From the NCBI GenBank assembly GCA_020796225.1, contig CM036761.1:38748428-38812427 (forward strand): a DNA stretch of 64,000 nucleotides. The letters are read 5' to 3'. Numbering within the stretch: position 1 is the stretch's first letter; each line of letters begins with the position of its first letter. Shown here piece by piece: positions 22,401 through 28,539 of this stretch. Below the pieces are notes generated by a model, which saw nothing but the letters and a program-made list of their open reading frames with translations, made no database searches and was not told the origin of the DNA. The position numbers and the translations under genes are program-made. The DNA is from Arion vulgaris (Eukaryota; Mollusca; Gastropoda; Stylommatophora; Arionidae).

Positions 22401-24981
22401 ATACATCCCTGTCTAACTCTTGAGTTTTACTGTGAATGTTTTTGATGTTCCGGCTTTTGTTCTTATGTAACTTTTATTTGAAATGTATACCAATAACTAA
22501 TCATATAAAAGTATTTGCTTGCAATCAATACAAATTTAGATAACTACTCACCAAATAAGGTTTCTTTATTGGGAACATAGTGTTTGTAAGGTTAGCATCG
22601 TGTGGTCTCTTCCTGGAACCTTTCAATACAAGGGCAAATTCATCTGCAACATCATTGATATCCTCATTGGTATAAGCTTCCGTTTTCAATCGATGGTTCA
22701 CATAAGTGTTGAGAAAGCTTTTGATATGTCTTTTGTTAGCAGTAACTGCTGGGTTATCTACTGAAGTGTTGTGTGAGGATGTTGAAACTTGAAGCACAGA
22801 GGGCAGGGTGTTAGACTTTGCAGCTGATGAGCACTGAGTGGATAATAACTGCTTTTCTATAGAATCACATGCTTCTTCTACAGCAAGTCCTTCTGTTGCT
22901 GGACAATTTGATGTAAAAGAAGTTGGAATACTGCTAGAGATATCAGCGATTTTACAGACATGTACATGAGATGATGTGTTTCGTTGCTTCTCTCTACGTT
23001 CTAAGAAATGACTTGGTGTTTGAAGCTTCTGAGTTGAATCGACACTTTCTACGCTGTTAAACGCATCCTCTAAACCTTTCAGATTATCTGTCGATAAAGA
23101 TCTATGAATTTTCGATGTGAGACCTAAATCTGTCTCACTTTCACCATTCACAACATCAAAATCGCTAAGACAGCAAGTGGGAGTTATTGAAGCTACTGAT
23201 GCTGGTAGTGAAAGAGTTTTTGTGGTCATTATTTTGTTCTCATCAGGAGATGAAGTTTGCGTTATGCAGTTCATATCTTGTTCATTTCTTTTTGAAAACT
23301 TAATGCCAGTGGCTGATCTTCCATGAGATTGCAAAAATGATGATGATGTTGCTGGACTTGCAGCATCTGCTGAGGATGAGTTAACATTGTATTGGACATT
23401 GTCAATGTCTGAAGAAGCACTTTGACTTCCTTGCCATGAATTATCAAACAATTTGTCCTTGGCAGAATATTCTGTAGAAGATTGTACACAGTTGCAAGCT
23501 GCAGAACACATAGCTGGACCTGCCTTTGAAACATTAAATGAATGTTTCAAACTATTTTGGACACTGTGTAAGGTTCTGGGGCCACTTGTAGTACATAAAG
23601 GAAAAAAAGATTCATTGTCAAGAGAAGAACTTCCGCAGGAACTCATAATTGTGAACAAAGCTAAGCCGTCATCACTGATTTCCTGAAAGCATACACTGGA
23701 ACTACCAGTATTAGATGAACAGTCCTGTAAATCCCTGTCAGTATGAGAAAGATATAAGCCATCCACACTATCAAAGCTATCCAAAGGCAAACTTGTAGTT
23801 TCAGACATCTTTGATAAGAGAGTACTATTACTACATTTATGTTTGTTATCACTGGTTGGATGTTTCTTCTGCTTCATAAATATGGGAGACAACCTATCAA
23901 AATCACAAACACTACTTGTGTCCCCTTGTAAGTTACTCAAACTGCCATCATTCATAAAGTACAATCCTTGTTTGTAGTTTAACATACTATCAATATCACC
24001 AATTTTGTTGTTTCTCATATTATCAGCATCTTGTGACACTTGCGAACAATATGGTTCATTCACAAAACTGGTACTATTTCTTTCAGACTTTCTAACAAAA
24101 TGTCTATTTGCTTTAAATCTCAAGTTATAGTCATCCTTTTCAACCTCAGTAAGATTAGCAGTCTTATATTTTGATTGTGCTGTCTGCTTTCTTGCATGAC
24201 TCTTGACATACAACTTTTTGGGTGTAAATTTGTTTCTATTTTCCTCTCCTTCACAAGGCAATTCAAGATTAATCCCAGATTCAACTTCTTCATCCCCATC
24301 ACTAATGTCAAAGAAATCATTGATACAACCCTCATCTTTATTGTTATTGTTACTGGACTCTGCCTGATGTCTGGTGACTGCCTCACAATCTATCTCATTA
24401 CCCATGTTGTTAGACTTGTCAATGTCTGCGGCGAATATTTTGCTGTTATTAACACTGGACACCTCAACATTACTGTATCTGGTAGTGTTGGGACAATCAT
24501 CTATATCTTTTATTAGCATCCCATAGTCTTCATCTGTTTCAATGTCTGCATTGTTCTGACTTGATGATATTTCATAATTTTTATCTGTTGAACAACTTTC
24601 TTCCGGATGTTTCAGTTTCATATCAAAGTTTTCATCCTTGTCAATGCATGAACTATTCTGTTCTTTTATCACCATATCAAAATCAACATCTTTTTCACAA
24701 TCTGTAGTGCAAAACTGGTCATCATATAATATTTCACTATATACATCCTGCCCATCTGTGTCATTCCATGTACTCCTGGATTTTTTACTTGTTTCACTTT
24801 CTCTATCTTGTCCATTTTGATTGTTTATAATAAATTCATAGTCCATAAGCATTGGTGTGCTGCCATTTCTACCACCACCTTTAACCTGTTGTAACGAGTT
24901 AACATTTACAAAAGGATGAAGATTCTGGCTACAGTTTAGAGATGACCCAGCAGTCTCTTCAAGCATGGAGTTGTTTTTCAT
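1890..24981 (-). CDS. RING-like/PARP-type ADP-ribosyltransferase, nine coding exons
   Basis: Spliced minus-strand gene; coding exons are 24981(25040)-22552, 20482-20326, 18269-18136, 16209-16161, 14932-14818, 10174-10030, 7951-7809, 5948-5797 and 2137-1890. All junctions are GT-AG and the phases agree throughout (0,1,0,1,2,0,2,1), giving about 1190 residues from the Met at 24981. Domains: 1-810 disordered, Ser/Asn/Asp-rich; 869-917 RING-like (C-x2-C-x11-C-x3-H-x2-C-x2-C-x17-C-x4-C); 963-980 a second Cys/His cluster; about 1011-1190 PARP catalytic domain. PARP hallmarks are RIQNLKLWEKY (1046-1056), FHGT with His1079, GKGIYFS with Tyr1111, YDSCVDN, and YPEYLIQF near the C terminus. The Glu of poly-ADP-ribosylating PARPs is Met1171, so mono-ADP-ribosylation of proteins is predicted. 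The RING suggests a ubiquitin ligase role too (inference). Closest general relatives are the PARP10/12/14/TIPARP group. The true N terminus could lie in an unseen upstream exon. Confidence 0.87.
2203..2410 (+). repeat. SINE-A copy 1 (tRNA-derived), in PARP last intron
   Basis: The head has Pol III promoter-like boxes: A box tagcgcgttgga and B box gggttcaattc. The body includes ggcagaaaagccacaggttc and gttacgatgtccatggcac, and it ends in ggatcgtgaaaaaaa. Eight copies occur in the window. Confidence 0.85.
2461..3110 (+). mobile_element. LINE 3' fragment (RT thumb and C-terminal part)
   Basis: Plus-strand frames 2477-2878 and 2866-3051 overlap with a frameshift. They contain IQYIGSIFTSDSRLDREIEI, PTLCYQSQTWALTKEQERKI and GKGRPRKRWADGV, which are standard in the C-terminal third of non-LTR retrotransposon RT proteins. 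No RT catalytic YADD motif remains. Inactive. Confidence 0.8.
3130..3265 (+). repeat. SINE-F head
   Basis: Shares gaatttaatg, gcatggctagtgca and ctgttcaggttaggattt with 41835-41960. The copy is partial. Confidence 0.5.
3270..4090. other. Non-coding intronic stretch with simple repeats
   Basis: No gene seen. It contains a (CT)n run at 3980-4000 followed by an oligo-T run at 4013-4031. A frame at 3621-3830 has no recognisable protein features. Confidence 0.5.
4100..4345 (-). repeat. tRNA-like SINE (single copy here)
   Basis: On the minus strand, box A-like tagctcggcctgctag is followed about 30 bases later by box B gggttcgaacctac. It is not a tRNA gene: no cloverleaf with acceptor stem is apparent. 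Confidence 0.45.
4862..5066 (+). repeat. SINE-A copy 2
   Basis: Same head and body as the copy at 2203, with cgtagcgctgtgactacggg in the A-box area and gcgggttcaattccacgg at the B box. Confidence 0.85.
5093..5345 (+). repeat. SINE-D copy 1
   Basis: tRNA-like head (gtagttgttagtgaacccgc, ggtctgggtttaatttcac), then a body with ttcaggtcgacccagcttca and catcacccatcatgt. Other copies are at 8572-8830, 18434-18552, 19850-19990, 42978-43245 and 45990-46097. Confidence 0.75.
5440..5680 (-). repeat. SINE-B copy 1
   Basis: Reverse orientation: starts (minus strand) cgcccgagtggttacctgg and ends in the ttctttacg/gcaaagaag tail. It matches the precisely bounded copy at 34824-35075. It lies about 115 bases below the catalytic-His exon. 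Confidence 0.85.
5797..5948 (-). CDS. PARP gene, coding exon 8 (donor-loop and catalytic His)
   Basis: Acceptor TTGTTTTCAG, donor GTAGAT, phase 2 in and 1 out. It encodes KFLFHGTKAENIVNICAEGF, with the NAD-binding His1079 in FHGT, then D-M-R-V, N-G-A-L-L-G-K-G leading into the catalytic Tyr in the next exon. These match the PARP10/12/14/TIPARP type. Confidence 0.9.
6292..6770 (+). repeat. SINE-E, split by a SINE-A insertion
   Basis: Halves at 6292-6434 and 6638-6770 match an uninterrupted minus-strand copy at 48505-48776 (tggtagagaataggtgctcg head, gtaaaagaac, gaaagtcgctgcccaggcaa). The gap holds a SINE-A. Confidence 0.75.
6435..6637 (-). repeat. SINE-A copy 3, nested in SINE-E
   Basis: Full-length reverse copy beginning (plus strand) cctgatccagaagcacttga. 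Flanks gagacggatgat (6423-6434) and gagacaaatgat (6638-6649) are an imperfect 12 bp target-site duplication. Confidence 0.8.
7108..7465 (+). repeat. Long SINE-B variant, copy 1
   Basis: Has the SINE-B head (cgcccgagtggttaccaggg, gtgtaaagaatagaaccact), then a different 200-base tail (aacggagagcgaaccgagta, catgaatcagatttccacat), ending in a (GA)n run at 7434-7462. It pairs with 8128-8495. Confidence 0.75.
7556..7765 (-). repeat. SINE-C copy 2
   Basis: Reverse copy of the 1053-1312 repeat, sharing the reverse complement of ggtgcataactagcacaacg. Confidence 0.65.
7809..7951 (-). CDS. PARP gene, coding exon 7 (start of catalytic domain)
   Basis: Acceptor ATTCTCTAG, donor GTAAGT, phase 0 in and 2 out. 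Residues 1011-1057 include a Val-Val-Gln-Ile-Leu-x-Ile-Gln-Asn run ending LWEKY. This is the conserved first strand and N-x-x-LWEKY signature of PARP catalytic domains. Confidence 0.86.
8128..8495 (+). repeat. Long SINE-B variant, copy 2
   Basis: Same head and alternative tail as 7108-7465, including ccttgcaggtcggctggaga and gtacatcggtctttt, ending cgcgaaagagagaga. The two copies lie 660 bases apart. Confidence 0.75.
8572..8830 (-). repeat. SINE-D copy 2
   Basis: Reverse copy; includes gggtgatgtggtaaacatca and aattgaaccagtaccactag, the antisense of the tRNA-like head. Confidence 0.75.
8965..9245 (+). mobile_element. hAT-like MITE, partial
   Basis: Matches the complete element at 17192-17587 over its left 280 bases (gggttcccaaagtgggcg, ccttccagggggcgatgg, agaagcatttggggag, catgtatgacagaaatatat). 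The right terminal inverted repeat is missing. Confidence 0.65.
9495..9985 (-). mobile_element. LINE 3' fragment, family A
   Basis: Minus-strand frame 9747-9481 encodes MHPNFTVYTVFYNRTSGKKT and RGRSRKRWLDDIAESCQRAK, followed by a disrupted end. The upstream part to 9985 is out of frame. Copies are at 47118-47985 and 50620-50850. Confidence 0.78.
10030..10174 (-). CDS. PARP gene, coding exon 6 (second Cys/His cluster)
   Basis: Residues 962-1010 begin ICCRYCKAPW and continue A-H-Q-E-E-H-D-G-C, giving ligand candidates Cys963/964, Cys967, His973, His977 and Cys980. This could be a reduced IBR or RING2-like zinc site. The frame requires the second AG of a CAGAG acceptor; using the first AG, two bases earlier, gives a stop after about 20 codons. 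The donor GTCGGT is weak but GT-compliant. The exon ends in phase 0. Confidence 0.75.
10292..10640 (-). mobile_element. LINE 3' fragment, family B
   Basis: Nucleotide similarity to 1370-1700 (gttatctctgag, gtgcactgtctgttggtaat, tgatgaagttta). All frames are broken. It lies in the PARP intron just above exon 6. Confidence 0.65.
10641..11085. other. Intronic stretch without features
   Basis: No gene or clear repeat seen. Confidence 0.45.
11090..11370 (+). mobile_element. LINE 3' fragment, family C
   Basis: Plus-strand frame 11137-11355 encodes RRLTRSIARQALFWKPQGKK, then SRGKPRQTWRRQLEAEIKRI and WKKFVEELAPLGVER. This is the C-terminal tail of a LINE protein, ending at its stop codon. Copies are at 15395-16030, 18545-19040 and 32640-32885. 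Confidence 0.82.
11444..12308. mobile_element. piggyBac-like non-autonomous element (putative)
   Basis: Flanked by TTAA at 11444-11447 and 12305-12308. The right end reads (inward) TTAACCCTTTCGCCC. Near the left end lie two inverted 17 bp copies, agccgatatatcggttc at 11464-11480 and its exact complement at 11504-11520, each holding the palindrome ccgatatatcgg. The left terminus is only loosely similar to the right. No intact transposase. Confidence 0.4.
12406..12592 (-). repeat. SINE-A copy 4
   Basis: Reverse copy beginning (plus strand) atccagaagcacttgag. The tRNA-like head is 3'-trimmed at gaaaacgctgag. Confidence 0.82.
13022..13120 (-). mobile_element. Short LINE RT fragment
   Basis: About 100 bases nearly identical to 21870-21955 (ctgtcgttatgattttccgc, tagctgctgttattg), which encodes the antisense of the CYQCQTW...NERKIITTEM region. 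Confidence 0.6.
13253..13552. repeat. Tandem repeat, 17-18 bp unit, 17 copies
   Basis: Units read cctgatcctttacttgg, with variants cctgatccttcacttgg and cctgatccctttacttgg (one extra C). The 17 and 18 bp forms are interspersed, as expected from slippage and unequal exchange. It lies in a PARP intron. Confidence 0.95.
13560..13980. other. Intronic stretch without features
   Basis: No gene or repeat recognised. Confidence 0.45.
13985..14240 (+). repeat. tRNA-like SINE (single copy here)
   Basis: A strong B box, ataggttcgaatccgggcc, at about 14041-14059 follows an A box-like tctctgttactaagcc. The body contains gttgcaggaactaaagag. A SINE-B begins 40 bases further on. Confidence 0.45.
14283..14643 (+). 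repeat. SINE-B copy with duplicated tail
   Basis: Standard SINE-B to about 14530 (cgccgagtggatatcgggcc, gtgtaaagaatagaaccact). Then the last 110 bases (gggcctac..aaaccaatgtg through gcaaagaaga) are repeated in tandem. Confidence 0.85.
14818..14932 (-). CDS. PARP gene, coding exon 5 (helical linker)
   Basis: Acceptor TATCCACAG, donor GTAAGT, phase 1 in and 2 out. Residues 924-961 look alpha-helical (Leu/Lys/Gln/Ala-rich), as expected for the helix that follows RING1 in RBR proteins. No zinc ligands are present. Confidence 0.74.
14984..15120. mobile_element. Short piggyBac-like MITE
   Basis: 137 bases bounded by TTAA on both sides. The ends read inward TTAACCCTTTTGCACTT and TTAACCTTTTCACTCC, an imperfect terminal inverted repeat. 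It shares gcggatata/ctggctc sequence with the larger element at 11444. It sits between PARP exons 4 and 5. Confidence 0.5.
15395..16030 (-). mobile_element. LINE 3' fragment, family C
   Basis: The antisense of the 11090 family (gtcttcaacaaacttctttc, tctccaggtctgtctaggcc), extending further 5' into the RT thumb region. Frames are broken. Confidence 0.75.
16161..16209 (-). CDS. PARP gene, coding exon 4 (last RING ligand pair)
   Basis: A 49 bp exon with acceptor TTTTGCATAG and donor GTATGT. It encodes VYLSCPVESCKAAITL. The C-P-x3-C spacing (Cys912, Cys917) is four residues between cysteines, as in RING1 of RBR-family ligases (for example ARIH1 and RNF14), not the two usual in a classical RING. 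Confidence 0.75.
16590..17030. repeat. Diverged tandem repeat, about 170 bp unit, 2.5 copies
   Basis: Repeating landmarks are gaaatctcctt, atttgaatttt, tcctaagtgat and tggtacctcttctagag. Copies have drifted strongly. Confidence 0.6.
17192..17587. mobile_element. hAT-like MITE, complete
   Basis: Exact 8 bp target-site duplication ctgtagag at 17184-17191 and 17588-17595. Termini are cagcgtttcccaaag (left) and, inward from the right, catagattcccaaac: 9 of the first 12 bases agree, and the TTCCCAAA core is typical of hAT ends. Non-autonomous, 396 bp, in the PARP intron between exons 3 and 4. Confidence 0.8.
17880..18060 (+). repeat. SINE-G copy 1
   Basis: tRNA-like head (gtggttaagatgtttgctg and gttgtggggtaaaatcc), then cagactgagagtcagacaca and cagtaaaccaagtcccaaag. 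Partial relatives are at 28540-28650 and 29150-29245. Confidence 0.5.
18136..18269 (-). CDS. PARP gene, coding exon 3 (RING-like core)
   Basis: The acceptor CACATTAG precedes 18269 and the donor GTATGT follows 18136. Residues 863-907 carry LCKIC, a Ser-rich loop, then C-R-N-S-H-A-I-C-Q-N-C. This supplies the first six zinc ligands of a C3HC4 RING (Cys869, 872, 884, His888, Cys891, 894). The last pair is in the next exon. Confidence 0.82.
18434..18552 (+). repeat. SINE-D head
   Basis: catggttagtgcaatggctt, then ccgctttcaggccgacccag, joined at once to a LINE-C fragment. It is a 5' portion only. Confidence 0.65.
18545..19040 (-). mobile_element. LINE 3' fragment, family C, with a nested insertion
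   Basis: The antisense frame 18788-18543 encodes GHTLRRLTGSIARQALFWNQ and WKKFVEDL. At about 18838-18950 some 115 bases interrupt it, ending in gatgatgatga. The interrupted LINE text resumes at ctatcataccat, and ctatcat is repeated at both edges. Confidence 0.72.
19258..19500 (+). repeat. SINE-C copy 3
   Basis: Full-length match to 1053-1312 (aaagaatagtaacacgacga, gtcataagaggcgaca, gtgtcccagaaatcggatgt). Confidence 0.72.
19603..19818 (+). repeat. SINE-A copy 5
   Basis: A complete copy flanked by a perfect 13 bp target-site duplication, aaacaaccagttt, at 19590-19602 and 19819-19831. It ends in ggatcggaaaaaa plus an A/C-rich tail. This fixes the unit length of the family at about 200 bases. 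Confidence 0.92.
19850..19990 (-). repeat. SINE-D copy, partial
   Basis: Carries gggtgatgtggtcaacatta, ctaggtcaacctgagagt, the antisense of the family body. The head is missing. Confidence 0.6.
20326..20482 (-). CDS. PARP gene, coding exon 2
   Basis: The acceptor CTTTCAG precedes 20482 and the donor GTATGG follows 20326. It enters in phase 0 and leaves in phase 1. It encodes 52 polar residues (811-862), rich in Ser, Lys, Met and Glu, with no recognised domain. It is supported by frame continuity with the exons on both sides. Confidence 0.75.
20690..21296. repeat. Minisatellite, 86 bp unit, about 7 copies
   Basis: ggaccatacag recurs at 20830, 20916 and 21002 and on to about 21260, spaced 86 bases. 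Units contain aacaagtgaaagaaagag, cagtgtacagac and acagataactgaagtaatag. Copies differ by only a few bases. It lies in the intron after PARP exon E1. Confidence 0.92.
21540..22440 (-). mobile_element. LINE reverse transcriptase fragment in PARP intron
   Basis: The largest LINE frame here (22402-21626, 258 residues). Upstream VRQGCMLSPLLF (RT motif 4) precedes ISELLFADDQVLIAENEESL (catalytic FADD, motif 5). A frameshift near 21700 moves the C-terminal RPCKRWSDGIK part to another frame. The 5' half, including the endonuclease, is absent. Same strand as the host gene. Confidence 0.9.
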
Positions 24982-25040
24982 GTTATCATTTATTTCTGTA
25001 AGTTCCTGGAGAAGCTTGTACTGGGTCTGTTCATTTGAAA
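22552..25040 (-). CDS. PARP gene, large coding exon (N-terminal half)
   Basis: This 2489 bp exon is one open frame. The acceptor is a T-rich tract plus GCAG before 25040; the donor GTGAGT follows 22552, ending in phase 0. The first in-frame Met is at 24981, and 19 open codons precede it, so translation could start earlier if an upstream coding exon exists. An out-of-frame ATG near 25034 would make a 14-codon upstream frame. The protein is acidic and Ser/Asn/Thr-rich with no fold I recognise. Four short motifs of the form D/N-Y/F-x-M/F-x-I/L-N/K occur at residues 47, 100, 118 and 152. A basic KGSRKRPHD stretch near the exon's end could be a nuclear signal. Confidence 0.85.
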
Positions 25041-25129
25041 CTGCAATGGGAAAATAAATAAAAAATGAATTAAAATCGTGGCATATTCTTTACATGATGT
25101 AGCCATCAATCACAGTAAATGAGTCGCTG

Positions 25130-25325
25130 ATTTTCTAGGCACCACTTATGTGTTCATTGGTTTTTCCATTGCTTTCTGAACAGTGAGGTCTATTTTTACC
25201 TTTCGTAAAAATCCTACGAAAACAAATTTGCTTTCAAACTGTCTGTCGCAGAGTTTGAACCAGGTACGCTTGGGTTGTGATTGAGCTCCCTACCGCTTAC
25301 GCTACAGATGCCCACAAATAAAACA
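25130..25325 (-). repeat. tRNA-like SINE
   Basis: On the minus strand tctgtagcgtaagcggtagg (A box) and acctggttcaaactctgcg (B box) are followed by a T-rich body. Single copy here. Confidence 0.5.
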
Positions 25326-25329
25326 GAAA

Positions 25330-26350
25330 CACGCAACAGGTATGCTAAAGAAATAAGTAATGGGTTTGCTAAAGAAACAAGTAAGCTAAAGATATAAGAG
25401 GTATGATAAAGAAATAAGTGAACAAAAAAGTACTTAATGAAGGAACAATTAATGTATCAGATACTACTTCTGTCTCAGATGAAAAGAAAATTATGAGCAA
25501 CAAAAATCTATTGTTATTCAATCATCCAACAGGAATGAATGAGTATCTCTTTACAAACTCATCTATTTAGCACTAAATATCAGATATGTTGTCAACAATC
25601 TCACACAACATTAAAATGTCCACAAATATGTACTTATGATCCATGTAGAAAAATAGAATATGTAAAAACATTGTAAAGTATTGTAATAAACTATTCCTAT
25701 TATTTTTATAGTTGTTTATGACAGCAATTAAAAAATTGTTTATCTCCTGCTATCATCATCATTAAGTGCTGTGACAGCAGGCATAAGTTATCAATATTCT
25801 TCCCCAACTCCTTGTATCTTGTTCTAGCAATGAGTTCTGATACTGTTTTTTTTCACCATGCCATGAGGTTAACTATCTAAAAATGATTCTCTCGCTATCT
25901 TTTTTCCCCTGTATCTTGTTCGTTGTCACAATGTATTCAAACTATCTTTTCTCATAACATATGCATAGATGGTTGATTATTTCTTTCTGATGAGGCAGAC
26001 AGACATAAAAACTAACAGTGGAAACAAAAACTGGACTGCTGATTGATGTGAACAAAACAATGAAAACTAACATTAATAAATGAAAAGAGTCTTAAATATG
26101 TCACTTATTAAAAAGATGGAGGAACAAACCTCATTTTTTACTCTCTTCACCAAATATGAAATTGGTTTGCTAAAGAATATATGAGAAAGTGAAAACAACT
26201 AAGGCTTTCACAGGAAAAACAGTTCAAAATAGGAATTGGCAACTAACGATAACTGTAGCCCTTAAGTTCTCATGGAAACTAACTGAAATTTGACTAATAA
26301 AACTGCAGTAACAAAAATATATGAAAGACTACCTTCAAAAATGTAATCGC
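25330..26350. other. Gene-free AT-rich stretch
   Basis: No gene seen. Short imperfect direct repeats (gctaaagaaataagt and similar) at 25345-25430. Upstream intron of the PARP gene if the 27.0 kb first exon is right. Confidence 0.45.
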
Positions 26351-26352
26351 TT

Positions 26353-26600
26353 GTATGTTGCCGGGGCTCGCAGGGGAGCAAAGAATAGTGGCACAGTGAC
26401 TTACAAAGTATGTTATAAGAGCAGACTGAGGTAGGAGCTTAGTGAAGCTACCTTAGTAAATAAAAAGCATCGCAGAAATCGGACGTGCAGGCCTACTTGT
26501 AGGTGCATAACTGGCACAACATACGATCGCTCTTAGACTCAGATCACATACAAATCACAAAGAGTGGCTAACAAGTGGTTGATGTGGAGCGCTCAATGAA
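26353..26600 (+). repeat. SINE-C copy 4
   Basis: Full-length match (gagcaaagaatagtggcac, catcgcagaaatcggacgtg, ggtgcataactggcacaaca). Confidence 0.72.
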
Positions 26601-27043
26601 GAAGAAACTAATAATAACTGGAAGTCCTCAATATTAATGATTGATCTTATTTGTTCCAGAACAGACATCACTGCACTGATAGCAGATCTATAAGTGCTAA
26701 ATACCCTCCAGCAAATGCTGAATCCGGTATACTATGATACTGGTGATTCCCATAGCTATTTAGTTTATAAGTGATCACTTGTTGGATGAGGACACTACAA
26801 AGTCAATTGATGATAAATATACACAGTATAAATCTGTGAATGTGTTTGGGAGAATAATATTGAACAGTTATCAATAAAAAGACATAAATAACCGATACAC
26901 TTTTAATTTAAATCAAACAGTAAAAAGAAAAACAAAATTTCAACAACAGAAACTTATACCGACAACAGGAAAAACAAAATATAATGACATGTATGATATA
27001 ATACCACTACTATTGATATTTAATTAGTAGCCTAGTATCTCAC

Positions 27044-27250
27044 CGTTTCATTTACGAAAAGTTAGAACATCTGATTCTGAATCGCTATTATTGCAATAGT
27101 ATTTACTATTTACTATTGGATACTATTGATATGTTTATGTGGGCGTTGTCGGTTTATGCATATTAATTAAGACATGGAGTCACATATTACTAAATAATAT
27201 AACTAACTACTCAGTCTACTGTGATCAGTGGTGTGTGACTGTAGTTTCAG
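27044..27250 (-). other. Candidate non-coding first exon of the PARP gene
   Basis: A good donor (ACG|GTGAGA) ends a candidate exon at 27044. No frame through it joins E1 in phase without a stop, so it would be 5' UTR and translation would begin at the Met at 24981. The upper boundary is a guess, placed about 30 bp below a weak TATA-like site at 27278-27283. RNA evidence is lacking. Confidence 0.3.
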
Positions 27251-27360
27251 TCTAGAACTGAGTAGAGTGTAAGTTTCAATATACGAGTTCAGAAGTCTCA
27301 GACGAGTAGTTAGACTAGAGTGACACTGAAAGTTGAAAGTGAAGCGAGTTTCACTTTCCC
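27240..27360 (-). promoter_or_regulatory. Candidate promoter with ISRE/IRF sites
   Basis: The minus strand at 27360-27347 reads GGGAAAGTGAAACT, a perfect match to the ISRE consensus (plus strand AGTTTCNNTTTC). Next to it, plus-strand GAAAGTTGAAAGTGAAG at 27328-27343 holds further GAAA half-sites in the opposite orientation. More AGTTTC half-sites occur at about 27243 and 27272, and a weak TATATT at 27283-27278. The order ISRE, TATA-like, then donor fits a promoter for the minus-strand PARP gene. IRFs bind such sites. Confidence 0.45.
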
Positions 27361-28190
27361 ATAGGAATCACTGCTTCACATCTTTGTTATTAGATAAATG
27401 ATGTAATGTCACAACAATTAAGAGTAGCCGTTTTTAATCGATATTCACAACTCTAATTTTTATTTTACTGTAGGAATAAACGTCTAATTATAAATATATA
27501 ATCTTTTCTCGACAACAATATTTACCTACGTCACTTCATCAAAAATTCTTCTCGTTTGTACGTATTGTAGTCGAATGTGCAGCTTTTCGATATTGGAATA
27601 TCGTATCTTTAATGAAGAATACATATCGATGTTAAATGCATTTGTTCATTCTGAAAAATAATATATTTTTGCGCTTTCGTTTCTACATGATAATTTATAT
27701 TTATTGTTTTGTCTTGCTATACACCATCGAAGACTGTTTGGTCTATGTATTAGTTTTGAAGATTACTTTAAATGCCTTTACTTTCCGGCAGACCTATAGG
27801 TGATCAGTCCTCTCAAGCAAATTGGTTATTGGTATTTCCATAGATTTTCCGTGCCTTCCAGCAGTTGTCGACGAGTTATTGGAAATTGAACCAATGTTAT
27901 AACACTCCGGACAGACCGATAGGTGCTCACTCTCACCACCAGATGTCGAAGGGTATGCATACTGATGGTTTCATAGGGCTCCCAGGTTAAACACACTCCT
28001 CACTCTGCCCCTCAGGCAACCAGTTCTATTGTACAACGGGTAACTCCAAACTCTTTTGAATCGCTAGACTGATTCAATATCTATTTTAATGCAATCATCC
28101 AACAAGCAACCGTGAAGAGATCCAAGAACATCCTGCCTACCCACCCTCAACAATCAATGATGTTGATGCCAGCCTGTCCGCTCTCTCATT
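27361..28190. other. Gene-free stretch upstream of the candidate promoter
   Basis: Contains a diverged pair, cggcagacctataggtgatc at 27786 and cggacagaccgataggtgct at 27908, but no recognisable gene. Confidence 0.4.
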
Positions 28191-28199
28191 CCCGCATGT

Positions 28200-28500
28200 C
28201 CAAAACAGTCTTTCTTCCTTTTTCTTTTCCCGATCCTGTTTTGCCTCACAGAATCAGGTTAAGAAGAGATTTCTAAAACGTGCCCTTGTGTGCGCTTCGT
28301 AGATAGTGACTTTCGTCGCCTCTGTTTTCACTGAGGTCCATCTTTTGCATGGCCTGCCTTTTGTTTTGTATCCATTGTATCGGAGCCGTATTGCTCTTTG
28401 AGGTGCACTGTCTGTTGGTAATCTGCTTATGTGGCCGAACCATTTAATTTGTTTTTTCTTGTCCAGGACGATAGATGCATGTAAGCCTATGAAGGTTGAA
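28200..28500 (-). mobile_element. LINE 3' fragment, family B
   Basis: Frame 28514-28254 encodes IKWFGHISRLPTDSAPQRAI and KTKGRPCKRW. This is the best-preserved piece of this family in the window. Confidence 0.8.
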
Positions 28501-28539
28501 ACTTCAATATACATCCACTCATACCCTCCTTTGGACTTT

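Noticed and set aside
21442..22445. Plus-strand frames of 108 and 157 codons
   Set aside because: Antisense shadows of the LINE RT fragment, whose minus-strand frame carries the FADD motif.
23117..24820. Plus-strand frames of 60-113 codons opposite the large PARP exon
   Set aside because: Shadows of the 829-codon minus-strand exon.
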